A stretch of DNA of 64,000 nucleotides from Manihot esculenta (lineage: Eukaryota > Streptophyta > Magnoliopsida > Malpighiales > Euphorbiaceae), in assembly GCF_001659605.2 (NCBI RefSeq), contig NC_035163.2:32266158-32330157 (forward strand). Reading direction: 5' to 3'. The translations under genes were made by a program, and so were the position numbers. How positions within the stretch are numbered: position 1 is the stretch's first letter; every line of letters begins with the position of its first letter. Under the pieces are notes generated by a model, which did no database searches, was not told where the DNA came from, and worked only from the letters and a program-made list of their open reading frames with translations. Positions 34,130 through 47,028 of the stretch are shown piece by piece.

Positions 34130-35010
34130 TCTATAACAAGTTACATCGAAATAAAATAAATATATATTATTTTAAGAACAATATTTTCTTATATTTATGT
34201 ATGATGTTAAAAAAATTGATGCAAATTTTTTTTGATGATTCCTTACTTTCACTTTTTTTCTCTTTTTTAAGTCTTTTTTTTTTCCTTATAGAAGATGATT
34301 TGCGTCAATTGACTATCGATGAAGAAGAAGATATTATTATCCCTATTAATAGTTCCAGAAATATTTCGATCGTCACTTATGATTTTTGTATGGTGCAAAT
34401 GTTTCTCACATATAATTCAATCAATTTTTAGAATATACATAACTCTTTGCCAAATTTATGGAAATTGGGGCTCTTGGTTGTACAATCAATTATTGCTAGT
34501 TTGGAATGAAATACAAATCAATAGACAATAATTGAGAAGAGATATTCGTTAATGTGAAAAAGTCATATATCTGTTTCTGTAGTTGATTTTTCTTTAAATT
34601 TTATTAATTCGGTTGTTTCGAAAGATAACGTTCAATTAAGGTTTACTAGTTATTATGGGTTTCTAGAATCGCAACGATGGCGTCAGTTTTTGAATCTTAT
34701 TCAAGTTTTATCTCGTATAAACTTTTTTCTATAACTTTATTCTGGAGACTTTAATAATTTATACTCGATAGATGAGAAATAAGGAAGAGTATTTTTGCCA
34801 AATTATTTTATGTAGGTGTTTGATTTTAAAATGATTGTAAATTTTTGTTAGACTCTATAACTGATATTTCTATTAGATAGGTTCATCGTAATGCTAGTTC
34901 ATATTTTGATTAAAGAATTTATTAAGTATAATCGTCTCTATATTTTAAATGATATTATTTTTATTTGATAGAATTTTATTAATATAATTAATAGTTTTAA
35001 TTTAAAAAAA
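34130..35010 (+). mobile_element. Degenerate, internally deleted L1-type LINE, copy 1
   Basis: Plus-strand fragments with many stops: an ORF1 start (DLRQLTIDEEED, SSRNISIVTYDF, WLYNQLLLVWNEIQ), an ORF2 endonuclease piece (YYGFLESQRWRQFLNLIQ, YSGDFNNLYSIDEK) and, immediately after, the C-terminal RNase H piece (ITDISIR.VHRNA). An A-rich tail follows at 35004-35010. Most of ORF1 after WNEIQ and all of RT are missing. It aligns with the minus-strand copy at 59658-61720, including the endonuclease/RNase H joint. The 5' border is approximate, and no target duplication was recognised. Confidence 0.75.
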
Positions 35011-36350
35011 CAAAAGAATATATGACGTTGTTAAGAATAATATGTGATATTGGTAAAATGCTTTTTATATCATTTGCCAATTTACATATAAGAGAAATAA
35101 GATAACCCGCATTTAGAGATAATTACTCTTATATTCAAAAATATTAAAATAGATGAACGAAAAAAAAATAAACAGTATTAAATAAATAATAGAATACATT
35201 CTTTAATCTATATTCTTCATTTATTTTTTCTATAAAAAAATAAATAAATTAATAATTTTTCATGTAAATTCAGAATATATTGAGTAATGAATAAAATATC
35301 TTAAAAAAATAAAAATTTTAATAATTACTTTATAACAACACTCATCAATTTAAAATAAGTCTCAATAAAGGGATTTATTAAAATTAAATATCTTAATTAA
35401 TTTATCGAGAAATAGAGTTTTCACATCTCGAATCTCTATGGTTGAACTTTCTAATCATGATTATATCATTACTTAAATTAATTCCGACATATACTATAGT
35501 TTATACGGAGTATTGAGTTCTATCAATATATTTATTGTTTTAATTTCATAGGTAACTATAATAAAGTTAAATTATATTGAATGAAAACTAAAATATTTAC
35601 AAATGCTTGTTTAATATATTTTATAATTTTGAATATATATATATATATAATTTAATTTAATTTACCAATATTTCAATGTTATATTTTAACATTTTCCTTA
35701 AATATTTATTTTCTTTTAATAGTCTTAGCCATAAATAACATTATACATGTTTAGTTAGAAGAGTAAATTAAATATTAATCACTATATAATTGATAAATAT
35801 AAATGAAACAGAGTAATACTAATTTTATTGATTGAATGGTATGAAATAAACATTGTTTTTATTACTTAAAAATGAATCATATTTGAGATCCGTGAATAAA
35901 TTAGGGCTGAGTATTTGTAAGCTTATTTCTATTTGAGTATGATGTTTGATACTGTGGATTTTATTTTTATATGGAAACTGATTGATATATGAATCGGATT
36001 GCCTTGAAATTCATTCAAATCCTATTCCACTCACAGAAATAGATCATAAATTCATATGAGACTTAATTTTTTATAGCGTATTGGACCAGTGTTTAAATCA
36101 ATATGATTTCAGTGGTTTGGGATCTCACAATTATCAATGAATATAATAATATTATTTTTATACAAATAATTGAAAGATAATCAAAAGATAAAATTGAAAC
36201 TATGTTAAATTACAAATAATTGAAAGATAATCAAAAGGTAATAATAATAATTTTTTTGTTTGAAGTAATTTGATGTTCATGTAATATATATATATTAAAT
36301 TAAATTAATTATTAAATAATATGAGGTATGCATTGGTAAAAACAGTCGAG
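35011..36350. other. AT-rich intergenic DNA upstream of GAL1
   Basis: No gene was recognised. It contains a (TA)n run near 35633-35648 and a 26-base direct repeat (ACAAATAATTGAAAGATAAT...) at about 36164 and 36209. Confidence 0.65.
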
Positions 36351-36360
36351 ATAAAATTGG

Positions 36361-36367
36361 TATAAAT
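36361..36367 (+). promoter_or_regulatory. Candidate TATA box of GAL1
   Basis: GGTATAAATTA lies 126 bases before the GAL1 start codon in otherwise AT-rich DNA. A C/T-rich leader follows (TTTCTCCCCTTTTTCTCCCC). Confidence 0.5.
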
Positions 36368-36486
36368 TACCAGGACGCGCCGTTGATTTCTCCCCTTTTT
36401 CTCCCCCGGTCTCCGTTTCAGACCTGCAGACTACTGTGGTGTTTTTACTTAAGAGTGTGATTTTCGTAGATAACCAAAGATCATCA

Positions 36487-39400
36487 ATGGCCAAACACGA
36501 AGAGCTTCCTATTCCGATTTACTCTTCCTTAGAGCATGTGTATGGGGACGGTTCTCCGCTCGAAGAAGCTCAGCTTAGATACGACACATTGAAATCCAAG
36601 TTTCTTCAAGTCTTTGGACATCCTCCTGACGTCTATGCTCGATCTCCAGGTCCAATTTTGCATTCTTTCATTCAATTGTCTGTTTGGTTGCTCCGAAAAT
36701 TCTAGAAACTATAACTATATTTTATTTCCTTGATTATTCGAGTTCGAGGTTCTTTTATTGTTGGTTGCTGATTATCTTTTTCATCTGAGACACAGGGAGA
36801 GTGAACTTGATTGGGGAGCATATTGACTATGAAGGTTACTCGGTGCTGCCGATGGCAATCCGGCAAGACACCATCGTTGCAATCCGCAAGCATGACGCGG
36901 GAGAGGCTCAAAAGTTTATTCGTATCGCTAATGTTAATGACAAGTACACCCTTTGTACTTATCCTGCTGATCCTAACCAGGTCTTAATGAATCATTCTTG
37001 CTTAGATAGAAACTCTGATTTTAGATTTGTATCGCTTTATGACATGTATGTGAACGTGGGTCTCAGCATTCTTTTGACTTAATTACTTCCTTATCTTTAC
37101 TGTACAGGAAATTGACTTGAAAAATCATAGATGGGGCCACTATTTCATATGTGGGTAAGGGTCAATTCTGTACAATTTCGTTGTTGTTGTTGTTGTCCTC
37201 GTTTTTTTCCCCTTCATATGCTGTAAGCCCTCCAATCTGTTGAAATAGGTAAGAGTGTGTTAATTTTGACTCTCTCTACTCTCTAGGTACAAAGGTTTTT
37301 ATGAATATGCTAAATCAAAAGGAGTGGATGTTGGTGTGCCAGTTGGACTTGATGTTCTTGTTGATGGAACTGTCCCAACAGGTGTGTTTCCTATTAAATG
37401 TTAATTGATTAGCTATTTCAATGCTTTGAATGTATTTCCTTTTTTATGTTAAAAGGTTAATTGGCTTTCATTGATCTAGGTTCTGGTCTATCAAGCTCTG
37501 CGGCGTTTGTCTGTTCTTCTACAATTGCTGTTATGGCTGCTTTTAATGTGAACTTTCCAAAGGTATACAATTGGTTCACCAACTTTATAGACAAGACAGG
37601 AGTATACTTTATCCCGTCTTTTAATGTGTCGTTTAACATGCTCATTCTTAGTCCAATCCATAATTACTCCAGTGTTTGTGCAAAACATACTTGAGACTGA
37701 TAATACTTATAAGATTATGTATGTTTTTACAGTATTTTTTTTCTTTTTTAAATGGGCTGTCAGTTTGTGGAATGCTGTTTGATGATGGTGCAATTTAGAC
37801 TGATGTTGCTTGATGCTACTAACATTTATGCTTATGATACTAAACCAGGAGTCGAACTCAGTTCCTTATTTATATTCTGGGTGCATGCTCTAGAGTCTAG
37901 ATGGTGGATAATCTCTGTTTACAGAGAAGAGCTAACAATGTGCTTGGGCTATGGAGATTTTGTTTTCATATATTCATCCACTTACTTTTCTATCCTTCTC
38001 CTTTTCAATTTCTTTTTCCTTATTTTAAATGATTTTGCGTTGCTCCCACTTTTACAGAAAGAAATTGCCCAGCTTACATGTGAGTGTGAAAGGCACATTG
38101 GAACACAATCTGGAGGAATGGATCAGGTATAGTTATTCTCATGAACCTTTTTATGCTTCTATTGCATTTTGATACTTCTGGTACATGTTACCTGCGAACA
38201 TGTTTTCTTATTTTGTTGTTTCATTATTTGAAATTTCTATGGTTGTGTTAGTGACTAGTGAGGGTGCTTCTGTTGGTCAAGGATAATTGTAATGTGTTGG
38301 TGTTTGCAATGTTCTGTCAATTCTATGATCCTGTTCTCTGGGCTATTTGGTATGAAAATGCATTATGATCTCATGCATAGACTTATATTGGATATTTTTT
38401 TTGTTAGGCAATCTCTGTCATGGCCCAAACAGGGTTCGCTGAGCTTATTGATTTCAATCCTATTCGGGCCACTGATGTGCAACTTCCTGCTGGTGGGACT
38501 TTTGTAATTGCACATTCATTGGCAGAATCTCTGAAGGCTGTTACTGCTGCTACAAATTATAACAACAGAGTTGTTGAATGTCAACTTGCTGCTGTAAGCA
38601 TCATTTTTTTTTATACCTTTGAGATATTGTTCTTGTTTTCATCTTTTAGTCCTCCAATAAAATCTTCTTTTTACCCAAAGAAAATATTTATTTTAGCCAA
38701 AGTTTGATTTTACAGTTTCAAATGATTATAATTTATACATGAATTTTTGCTAAAATTATGGAGGATGAGCATACTTCATAAAGGAGAGCTCCTCACCTCG
38801 CACCCTTCAAAGAAAGAGAAGAAAAGAAGAAAGGGATTCATATGCTTACAAATTATATTTTGCCCCATATGTATACATGAGATGTTACATACTCACATTG
38901 CTCTTTGGGATAATTTTTTCAGATTGTGCTTGCAATAAAGCTTGGAATGAAACCACAAGATGCAAGATCAAAAGTGAAAACCCTTTCTGATGTTGAGGGA
39001 TTGTGCGTCTCATTTGCTAGTAGTCATGGTTCTTCTGATCCTGTTGCTGCTGTTAAGGTATTTATCATTATGCTGTTTGATATAATGTTCCTTCTGGTTG
39101 ACATTAGATGATATGTTGTAGATGCCTCCTCAATGGGTACATAATACCTTGGAACTGTAGTTAATAATTGGTCCATCTTTAGTTGCACCAGATTGTCATA
39201 CCTTTCTATGCTGCAGGAATTTTTAAAAGAGGAACCATATACAGCTGAAGAGATAGAGAAAATCACTGAGGAAAATCTGCCATCACTTTTCAGCAATTCC
39301 CCAACTTCATTGGATGTCCTAAAAGCAGCTAAGCACTACAAGTTATATCAGGTACTATTTCTATATGTTAGTTAACATCATCATTCCTTATTTGTACATG

Positions 39401-40491
39401 GTATTATTGATTCATTTTGTTTCCTCTCTGGGAACCAAGGTTTGTACTTTAGCTCATTTTAGTTGGATGAATGATTTTAATTTGCACACTTTTTCCAGAG
39501 GGCTGCACATGTTTACTCCGAAGCAAAGCGGGTACATGTTTTCAAGGACACTGTAGCATCGAATTTAAGGTTGGCTTTTAAAATCTAACCTGATTGTTGG
39601 CATGTGGACTTAGTTTCGCATGTTTGGGATATGGTACAAATATATTGTTGGAGGAGAAAAAAAAATTCTTACATTTTCCCACAGGATTTATCAACTTTTT
39701 TTTTGTATATTTGATGATGCTAGAAATTTATACATATGATAAAGTAACTTCTGATATTTATGCCTAAAAAGCATCAACTCCTGAGAAATTGTTTTGGCAG
39801 TGACGAGGATAAGTTAAAAAAGCTGGGTGACCTTATGAATGACAGCCACTACAGCTGCAGTGTTTTGTATGAATGCAGGTACAAATTCTGAGTTCAAGTT
39901 CACTTTCTAAATGTGCTAGAATTTATTCTGACTCTTGTCTTAATAATTCTATAAAGATGTCAATTTTCACATTGGGAAGCGTTAAGTTGCCACCTTTAAT
40001 GCGCTTGGGCCAGAGAGAGAGCGAGAGGATACCTTTTGGTTTACTTCCTCTATTTGCTTTCTTTCTGTGCCTGCTGCCCAGCACAAGTTAATTCCTTCAA
40101 AGTCTCTTATGTGGCATGCTGATTGTGTTCAACCCTGTCTTTCTTTGCTGGTAACAGCTGCCCAGAGTTGGAAGAACTTGTTAAAGTTTGCCGGGAGCAT
40201 GGTGCTTTAGGTGCAAGGCTTACAGGTGCTGGATGGGGTGGTTGTGCAGTTGCTTTGGTAAAAGAGCCCATTGTCCCACAGTTCATCCTCAATTTGAAGG
40301 TATAACATTTTTTAACTGAAAAATTCATCTCCCGTCTTATGTTTTCTGTCAGAAATTAACAGTTCCTGTACTGTTGTCAGGAAAGGTTCTTCCAAGCAAG
40401 GATTGACAAGGGTGTAATTAACAAGACTGATCTTGGCCTCTATGTCTTCGCTTCAAAACCATCAAGTGGGGCCGCCATTATCAAGTTTTAA
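36487..40491 (+). CDS. GAL1: Galactokinase, 13 coding exons
   Basis: Phosphorylates D-galactose to galactose-1-phosphate in the cytosol (galactose salvage from wall and glycolipid turnover). Exons: 36487-36649, 36796-36980, 37108-37154, 37287-37381, 37480-37562, 38058-38126, 38408-38593, 38923-39057, 39217-39351, 39499-39569, 39801-39878, 40158-40299, 40381-40491. All junctions are GT-AG and the joined frame is 499 residues, close to Arabidopsis GAL1 (about 496). The GHMP-kinase features are complete: signature [16 protein letters not shown] (from residue 55), ATP loop [13 protein letters not shown] (about 161-173) and C-terminal [15 protein letters not shown] (about 435-449). The ATG is the first in frame, before a typical plant N-terminus with an LEHVYG motif. 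Arabidopsis GAL1 sits beside PAPS3 and RWA2, whose homologues lie to the right here. Confidence 0.96.
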
Positions 40492-40592
40492 CATCAATTT
40501 CTTCATTAACCTTCAGCGACAAACATAGTCGGGTCTTTTTATTATTATTATTATTATTGTTTTGTCAAGGTACCTGTGATTTATTTTTACTA

Positions 40593-40598
40593 AATAAA
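40593..40598 (+). terminator. Candidate poly(A) signal of GAL1
   Basis: AATAAA about 100 bases after the stop codon, behind T-rich sequence. Confidence 0.5.
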
Positions 40599-40619
40599 AG
40601 TTCAATGCCTCCTTCTAAG

Positions 40620-42410
40620 AACTTTTTGTACATGATTATGAGGCTGGGTTCCAGAGTGAATATCTTTTTTTCCCACTAAACGATTAACCGTGTTCGGAAA
40701 ATAAATAAATTAGTTAGATGCTCTTTCATTGCCCCTATTGTTTTGACTGGGATCCTATCATGATGGCCACGGTAGATTTGGTTTTGGAAAATCCAACTGC
40801 ACATATGTCTGTTTTTGAATCTAATTGCCAATCGTGGTTGTGTTTTTTTTTTTTTTTTAATTAAAACTAAACTGTCAATATATAGAGAGAAAACTCGTTT
40901 GGTGTTTGAGTTATAATAAATCTTGACGGGGGCCTTTTGTGATGATTATTTTGGCTGTGGTCTCCATTGTGGTGCCTTTAGGCAACCTGAGTTGAAAAGG
41001 GAAAATGTGGTTTGAATTGAATTTTGTACTAGTCCTCTGCGAGGCTTTGATCACTCCTCTCCTCTCCTCTCCTCTCATGAATAATGCTTGAAGCACTATC
41101 TCACTCAGATAGTTCCTCATATGAGAGTAGGGCATAGTGTATAACATGCTTGTCACAGTGTCTCTCCACTGAAAAAGTAGAAAGCTTAAGGGTGAGTTTG
41201 GTGTTAAAATTCAGATAAAAAGGTGGCTTTATGTAACAATAAATTTGACAACTATGCGAATAATATTTATACTCTACTCATTATTTCAATTATATGTATA
41301 ATATTAATTCTAACTGAGTTTTAAGAAAATATTTGTTTAGATCAAAATCTAACAATTATAATATTGGATTTAGATGAAAGTTTTATATATTTATATTTTG
41401 GATTCAGGTGAAATAATATCAAAGCATAGGAGTTTATGTTAGAGTTAGAGAAGATTAAGGCTTTATAATTTTATTCACCACATAATTAGATTTAAAATCT
41501 TGAAGTTAATATTATTGATGTACAATTACTTCTTTATTATTTGAGAAACATAAAGCAAAAAAATAACATTTGATTAAAAGGATTATTATATAATTATATT
41601 TGCATTTACAATTTTGAATCCCTATTTTCCACAAGGACAGTTTCCAAATTTAAGATGTATATTAATACAATATTTACTTCTATAGTATGATTTTCTTTAA
41701 AAAAAAATGATTAAATGTGAAGAATAAAAAGATTTTGAGTTCAAAATTAGATAATTTTATGATTCGCACTAGCTCATAAAAAACTAAATTATTCAATGGA
41801 AATTAAGACGCTATGCTGAAGCCTAAGCCTCATAAAAACAAAAATCAATACCAAAATAAAAACTTATCTTAATTTTATGAATTTTCTTTAGATAATTTCC
41901 AAGTTTGCAGTAATTTATAATAGCATATGAGATTTTTAATAAAATAATTATTTTATTAAAAGTCACTTTTAAACAATAACATAATTTAGTTTTTTAAATT
42001 TATTTTTTAATATTTATTTCTCTATAATTTTAACATTTATAATATTTTTTTAATTTATAGTTGATTAATAAAAATTTTAAAAGTTATTTTATTGATAAAA
42101 AGAAAATTCAGAAATTATTTTTATTAAAAGGAATGGAGAAAGTTATGACTTGTATTAAATATTGGGACAACATTATAAATGACACATGAAATTTTTGATA
42201 AATATGAAAAACAAGCGTCGGTGAAGCTTCTGTGGCCAAAAGCTTTTGTCTCCGCTGTTATGATGTATTTATATGACACGAATACAGAAATCAGATAAAA
42301 GAGACAGAAGGCCCGAGACTACTGCCTCTTTTTCTTTTAATTATTATTATTATTATTATTTTTATTTCCTTTCTTCTTTTCTGTTACAAATAATTTTCTT
42401 TCAATTAGTT
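40620..42410. other. Intergenic DNA without a recognised gene
   Basis: AT-rich. It contains a CTCCT microsatellite near 41055-41075 and (ATT)n near 42340-42362. Short open frames here have no recognisable domain. Confidence 0.6.
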
Positions 42411-42412
42411 AT

Positions 42413-42426
42413 TTTCTATATATAAA
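42413..42426 (+). promoter_or_regulatory. Candidate TATA box of the small membrane-protein gene
   Basis: TTCTATATATAAAAATA, followed by a CT-rich leader (42470-42570) typical of plant 5' UTRs. A donor-like CTTCAAG|GTATTT at 42698 suggests a 5' UTR intron that ends shortly before the ATG at 43372. Its acceptor is not certain. Confidence 0.45.
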
Positions 42427-43371
42427 AATATTTCTTCACATTCAAAGCATTCAAAGTTCAGTAGTTTCCCGGTTCTCCTCCTTCCTCTCCCTGAACCCAC
42501 CACCTTCCTCGTGGCCATTCCTTATCTCTCGCTTCTCTTTTTCATTCTCTCTCCAAAACTCTCTCTCATTATATTCATTTATATATTCCATTCGAAATCT
42601 GCATACTGCTTTTTCAGGCTACATTTTTTTTCTTTGGTAGCCTCCATCTCTGCTATTGCCCTCGTCGGATCTGTGACTTCCTTGCTTTCTCTTCAAGGTA
42701 TTTATCCACTTTTTATTGTTTAATTATTTTTTTTCCTTTTGGGTGATTTCAAGTTTTGTTTTTTTATTCGTAACCTGTAATGCATTCTTTGTGATGCCGT
42801 CCTTCGGGCTTTTGATTGGCTACTATCTACATTTTGTGGGTTTATTTCGTTTTGTTTCATTTGTGACCCTGAATTTTGTTCGTTGCTTTATTTGTATGTG
42901 TTTCCTGATTCTAATGTTAAAGCAGCATTCTGAGTTGCCCCTATTTAGTTATTAGTTTAATTATGAAACGCTAGTCACAGTCTACATTGGCGTGATTGAT
43001 TTTGTATTTTGTATTAATCAATTCAGGAATTTGTTGGATCCTGGGGTTGTATTTGGAGATTGCCTTTATGGGGATTTGTTGCTAATCTCTGGCTGATCAC
43101 TAGTGGAAAGGCAACAAAAGCGTTAAAAATAAGTCGCATTGCAATCATTGAATATAGATTGGATTTATTGCAAGTTAAAACTGGACAGTGCTGTTTACTT
43201 GACGAAGTTGGATATCTTTATGGGTAATGATTTCTATGGTAAAATTTCAGTTTCCTGAACTGGGTTCACTTTGAGGATTGAATTCTACAAGTAGTTTGTG
43301 AATATCTTGGGGCTTTTGTGATTTGGTGAGCTAGAGAAGGGAGAAAAATATAGTGCGCTTGGTAGGTGGAG

Positions 43372-44361
43372 ATGGATCATATACTTTCAAAAGAGAGAGA
43401 TTTTGAGGTTGATCTTGAAAATGGGGCGAAAGCTAGTGTTGAAGATCAAAGTAAAGACTCTATTTCTGGTTTGAAAATTCAAGCGAAGCAGTTGTTTGCT
43501 AAGATTTGTGGTATCTTTTATGATGGTACAATGAAGGGTGAAGAGGGGTTGAAGTTGTGTTGTGATGCATCAGAACAAGTGAACTTGGATGGAGGGAAAA
43601 CTATTAGTAATGTAGAGAACCAAGTGGTAAAGGAGAAGCGTAAAAAGACGAGCAATAAAAAGGCTTCGAAACCTCCTAGACCTCCTAGAGGTCCATCATT
43701 GGATGCTGCTGACCTGATGCTGATCAAGGAGATTACAGAACTTGCTATGTTGAAACGTGCAAGGATTGAGAGAATCAAAGCCTTGAAGAAAATGAAAGCA
43801 GAAAAAGCATCATCGTCTAATGGCAATATGTTTGCAATGGCGTTCACAATCCTCTTCTTTTTAGTGATCATCTTTCAAGGTAATTCTTGAATCATTCAAG
43901 TTATCAACGTTTAAGTACTCAAGTTTTTCGGGTTGGCTGACTAACAAATGTTACCTCCCTTGCAATTTTAAATCCCCACCTCCGCCCTCTAAGCTCAACT
44001 GGATCTATGTTCTTCATATGTTGGAATTTGTTTTTGCAGGAATGTCATCAAGGGTTACATCGGCAAACATAAAGGGATCGCCTTTATCAACAGAAACAAT
44101 CCAGAGCAGCTTGAAGTATTTTGGGAATCCATCTGCTAGTGTCCCAAATGGACCTGCTTCTGAATCTCCCAAGTAAGTTGTTGTTCATGTTGTCTAGAAA
44201 AATCCCTTATATATCTGTCACACCTTACCCTTCTAGTTTTGAGTTGTATATTACTTTTCTTTTTAGTAATAGTTATATTAGTTTATATCATATCTTGCAG
44301 TTCGGTTAATCCAATAGCTGGTTCTAATCCTCCTGAAAATCCGAGAAGAGCTGTGGAATAA
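43372..44361 (+). CDS. Conserved plant single-pass membrane protein of unknown function
   Basis: Exons 43372-43879, 44040-44172 and 44301-44361 give 233 residues, with GT-AG introns and frame kept. The start is the only ATG of the frame (GTGGAGATG context). An acidic N-terminal half is followed by a basic stretch (KEKRKKTSNKKASK), a proline motif PPRPPRGPSLDAADLMLIKE, a charged coiled-coil-like segment (ITELAMLKRARIERIKALKK), one hydrophobic segment FAMAFTILFFLVIIFQG (about residues 154-170), and a short Ser/Pro-rich tail ending NPPENPRRAVE. I recall homologues annotated only as transmembrane proteins in many plants. Topology and function cannot be told from sequence. No signal peptide is seen, so a signal-anchor or tail-proximal anchor in an endomembrane is the best guess. 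Confidence 0.82.
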
Positions 44362-44983
44362 TGCCTAGAAAATCTTGATGTTGTAGCAAAGCTTGCATTT
44401 GAGAGAATTTTGCTAGTCCCTGCATTTTTCATGCAAGTATTACGTATTGTACTTTTTGTATCAACAGCCCTATGAAATTGAAGTTTGGTGGTAATTTATT
44501 TCCTCTATGTGTACTTTAGATGGGATGTGAGTCAAATTACCAGAAAAGTTTCTTAATGGATTGTAAGAAAATTATTGCCTCGTTTAATAGGCCATGCTAT
44601 TTTGTGCTGATAAGTTGCCTCCTCTGCAACTAAGCCAGCCAAATTATACAACATGTGATCATGTAAGCTGCTCAGAAAATGAAAGTCAGAATAAGTGATT
44701 TGCATAATAATCTATTTTGCACTTTTTATTTTATTTTATTTTTTCATATTTGCTGAAGTCCGTGGCATGAGATTGTTAGGGGCTTATGGATATGAAATTG
44801 CTTTTCTATACCATGAATCAAGATTTAAGAAATTGTATGTAGCTCATAAAACTTTTGCAGCATCATATATAAAACAATAAAGCTGATGGAGAAACATTAT
44901 TGACTGTAGAAGAATCACATGAATTTATGTTATTGAACATGAGAAATGCAAGAAAAAGTGGCAATTGAGAAGTGAGAACCCGT
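44362..44983. other. Intergenic / 3' UTR region between convergent genes
   Basis: 3' UTR of the membrane-protein gene, then AT-rich DNA up to the convergent PMEI-like gene. No other feature is seen. Confidence 0.5.
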
Positions 44984-45514
44984 TCAGCTGTCCAGCAATG
45001 TATTGATGATGGCTACAGCTACATCACAGAGATTCTGCGTAAGTTTGTTCCTTTCAGTTAAGGGTAATTTCAGCCCTGAGGTTTTTTTCTCACATGCATG
45101 AGCTTCATCTCCAGCATCTGATATTCCATACTTTGCAAAACCATAGTGACCATTTTCCAAGGCTTCCATAGCTTGGGGAAGAATGTAATTGACAACAGGG
45201 CTGTATACTTCAGCACAGTATGTCAAGGGTCGTTCTAGCTCAGGGTCTGTGGTCTTGTTGATTAGCTCGTGTATGTAATTTAGCGTATTAGTTGCATTAG
45301 ACAAGGTGACATTGCCCATTATAGAAGCTAGACCCTTAACATCTGCATTAGAGCTTTGAGAGCTTGATTGCAGGGAAGAGACGCAGAGATCATAATAGGG
45401 TGTCTTGTTGCAAGTTTTTTCTATCAAATTGTCGCTTTCTATTATCGGTAGAAGAGACAAAAGAAGAACAGCATGAAGGAGAAAGATTGGCAAAGAAGAG
45501 ACTGGACCTTTCAT
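44984..45514 (-). CDS. PMEI / invertase-inhibitor family protein
   Basis: An intronless frame of 176 residues. The N-terminal signal peptide (LPIFLLHAVLLLSLLPIIES) directs it to the secretory pathway, and family members act in the apoplast or vacuole on pectin methylesterase or acid invertase. The conserved cysteines are present: the hairpin pair in CNKTPYYDLC just after the signal peptide, then YCAEVY and HACEKK. The domain is the usual four-helix bundle length, ending VAVAIINTLLDS. It lacks the PKF tripeptide associated with invertase inhibitors at the GHYGFAKYG position, so the target enzyme is open. It shares family, strand and layout with the gene at 47029-47538 and the pseudogene between them, indicating local duplication. 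Confidence 0.9.
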   Translation of the reverse strand: MKGPVSSLPIFLLHAVLLLSLLPIIESDNLIEKTCNKTPYYDLCVSSLQSSSQSSNADVKGLASIMGNVTLSNATNTLNYIHELINKTTDPELERPLTYCAEVYSPVVNYILPQAMEALENGHYGFAKYGISDAGDEAHACEKKTSGLKLPLTERNKLTQNLCDVAVAIINTLLDS

Positions 45515-46249
45515 TAATGGAGCGATTAGAGAAAATGAAACAGAGAGATTGATTGTGATTTGGTGATTAACTGACCCTTTTAGGAGGGTAGCTAAGCTAC
45601 TCTTTCTTAGAAGAAATGAGAATTGGTTGCATATGTATGTCGTTAAATGACTCGGATAGTTTCTAATCAGAACGCTATGCTAGTTTTGAATGGGGTGAAA
45701 AATTGCCGACCCATTTGTATCTGACAAATAATGTTATGGTGATTGAAACGAAACAAAGGCCAATAAACTTAAAGCTCTCTTGTTTTTATTTAATGTCCTC
45801 TTTCTTGCTTGAAATCTTCTAGAGAGTTTATGCTTCTCCAAGTTTCAGCTATTAATAGACTATTGTCATCTGGCTTGTTTGATTTGTACAAGGTTTTGGT
45901 TCAAGACAAACGAACAGTAATCTTGGCACTAAAAAAAAAAAAAGCTTGAAGGGTTTCTTTCTCAAGGAATAAAAATAACACACATTCCAGGAGGAGATTG
46001 AAAAATGATGAAAGAACATAAAACTGTTTGTATCATGACAATCTTGAATGGTGCCTATGCTGCTATGCAGGCTAATTGCAAACTCTGGAGTAAAATTCAG
46101 ATAAAACCATCTTAATGGTATTTAAAATCCACTTCTGGGATCCAATTATAAGATTATGCTTATTCAAGAAGAAGGACGTTAAATTGCTACACTTAACATG
46201 CTTGAAAATCTTACGCAGAGAGAAGAAGACGATTTAGTTGATTGAATAC

Positions 46250-46602
46250 CTTGTAACATCCTAAGAATGAACCCTTTTGCAATAACTTGAGAATAACCCA
46301 GCAACATCATAGAGGTTGCTCTGAAGCTTGATCCTTTCAGTTAATGGGGATTGATATGAAGCAGGGAAGTTATTTTCACAACCCTCAGCTTTTCTTGCTG
46401 CATCAGATCATAAATAGCTGGTGATTCCAAGCTTGCTTATCACCAAAATATTAATGGCTCGACGAAGATTGTACTTAACAATTGGAATTTACAGTTCGGC
46501 AAAAGATTCCTGACCAGGTACTTGACATCTGTGATGGGATTTTAAGGTCTAGAGACGAGACACAGAATTCATAAAAGGGTGTCTTCTTGCATATTTTGTC
46601 TA
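46250..46602 (-). pseudogene. PMEI / invertase-inhibitor pseudogene
   Basis: On the minus strand a KICKKTPFYEFCVSSLD segment (46552-46602) matches the cysteine hairpin of the neighbouring genes. Further pieces, in shifted frames, match the later part (AARKAEGCENNFPA, SPLTERIKLQSNLYDVAGLF). The signal peptide and start codon are missing, there are several stops and frameshifts, and a central portion is lost. It lies between the two intact family genes in the same orientation. Confidence 0.8.
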
Positions 46603-47028
46603 GAGTCTAGACATACAACACATGCTCTGATGTTCACTGGATGATGACATGTGTGTCATGCATGAACTTACTACTTGACAACTTTGAAGTGTTGCGCTGG
46701 AATTTGTCCTCCATCTTTCAAAACGTCATTCTTCAACTGTCTCTTTCTCACCCATTTTAATCTTGATTTCATATGTGAACAGGGTTATTGATTAATATAC
46801 GTTACATCACAATTTTAAGCAGAAAGAAACCCACATGAAAACTATGCAAGGCGCAGACATGGTTGTTTGATTCATATTTGATTTTACATATGTGACGTTA
46901 AAATATGAATTTGGCACTTGAAATTCAAAAGCTGCAAGAGAAAGATCTTTCATTCTAAACAAGCTTTATTGATACAGAAATGGTGTTCATCAAGAAAAAA
47001 GGAAAGATGATTGTGTGTGTATATATTA

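Noticed and set aside
34102..34531. A small host gene at 34102-34531.
   Set aside because: The translated pieces match the ORF1 region of the LINE copy at 61508-61200, with stops between them, so it is LINE debris.
37461..37694. GAL1 as an interrupted pseudogene because its open frames stop repeatedly.
   Set aside because: All stops lie in introns. The 13 exons join in frame to 499 residues with all family motifs.
41050..41080. CTCCT repeat near 41055 as a possible functional element.
   Set aside because: A short simple repeat without context.
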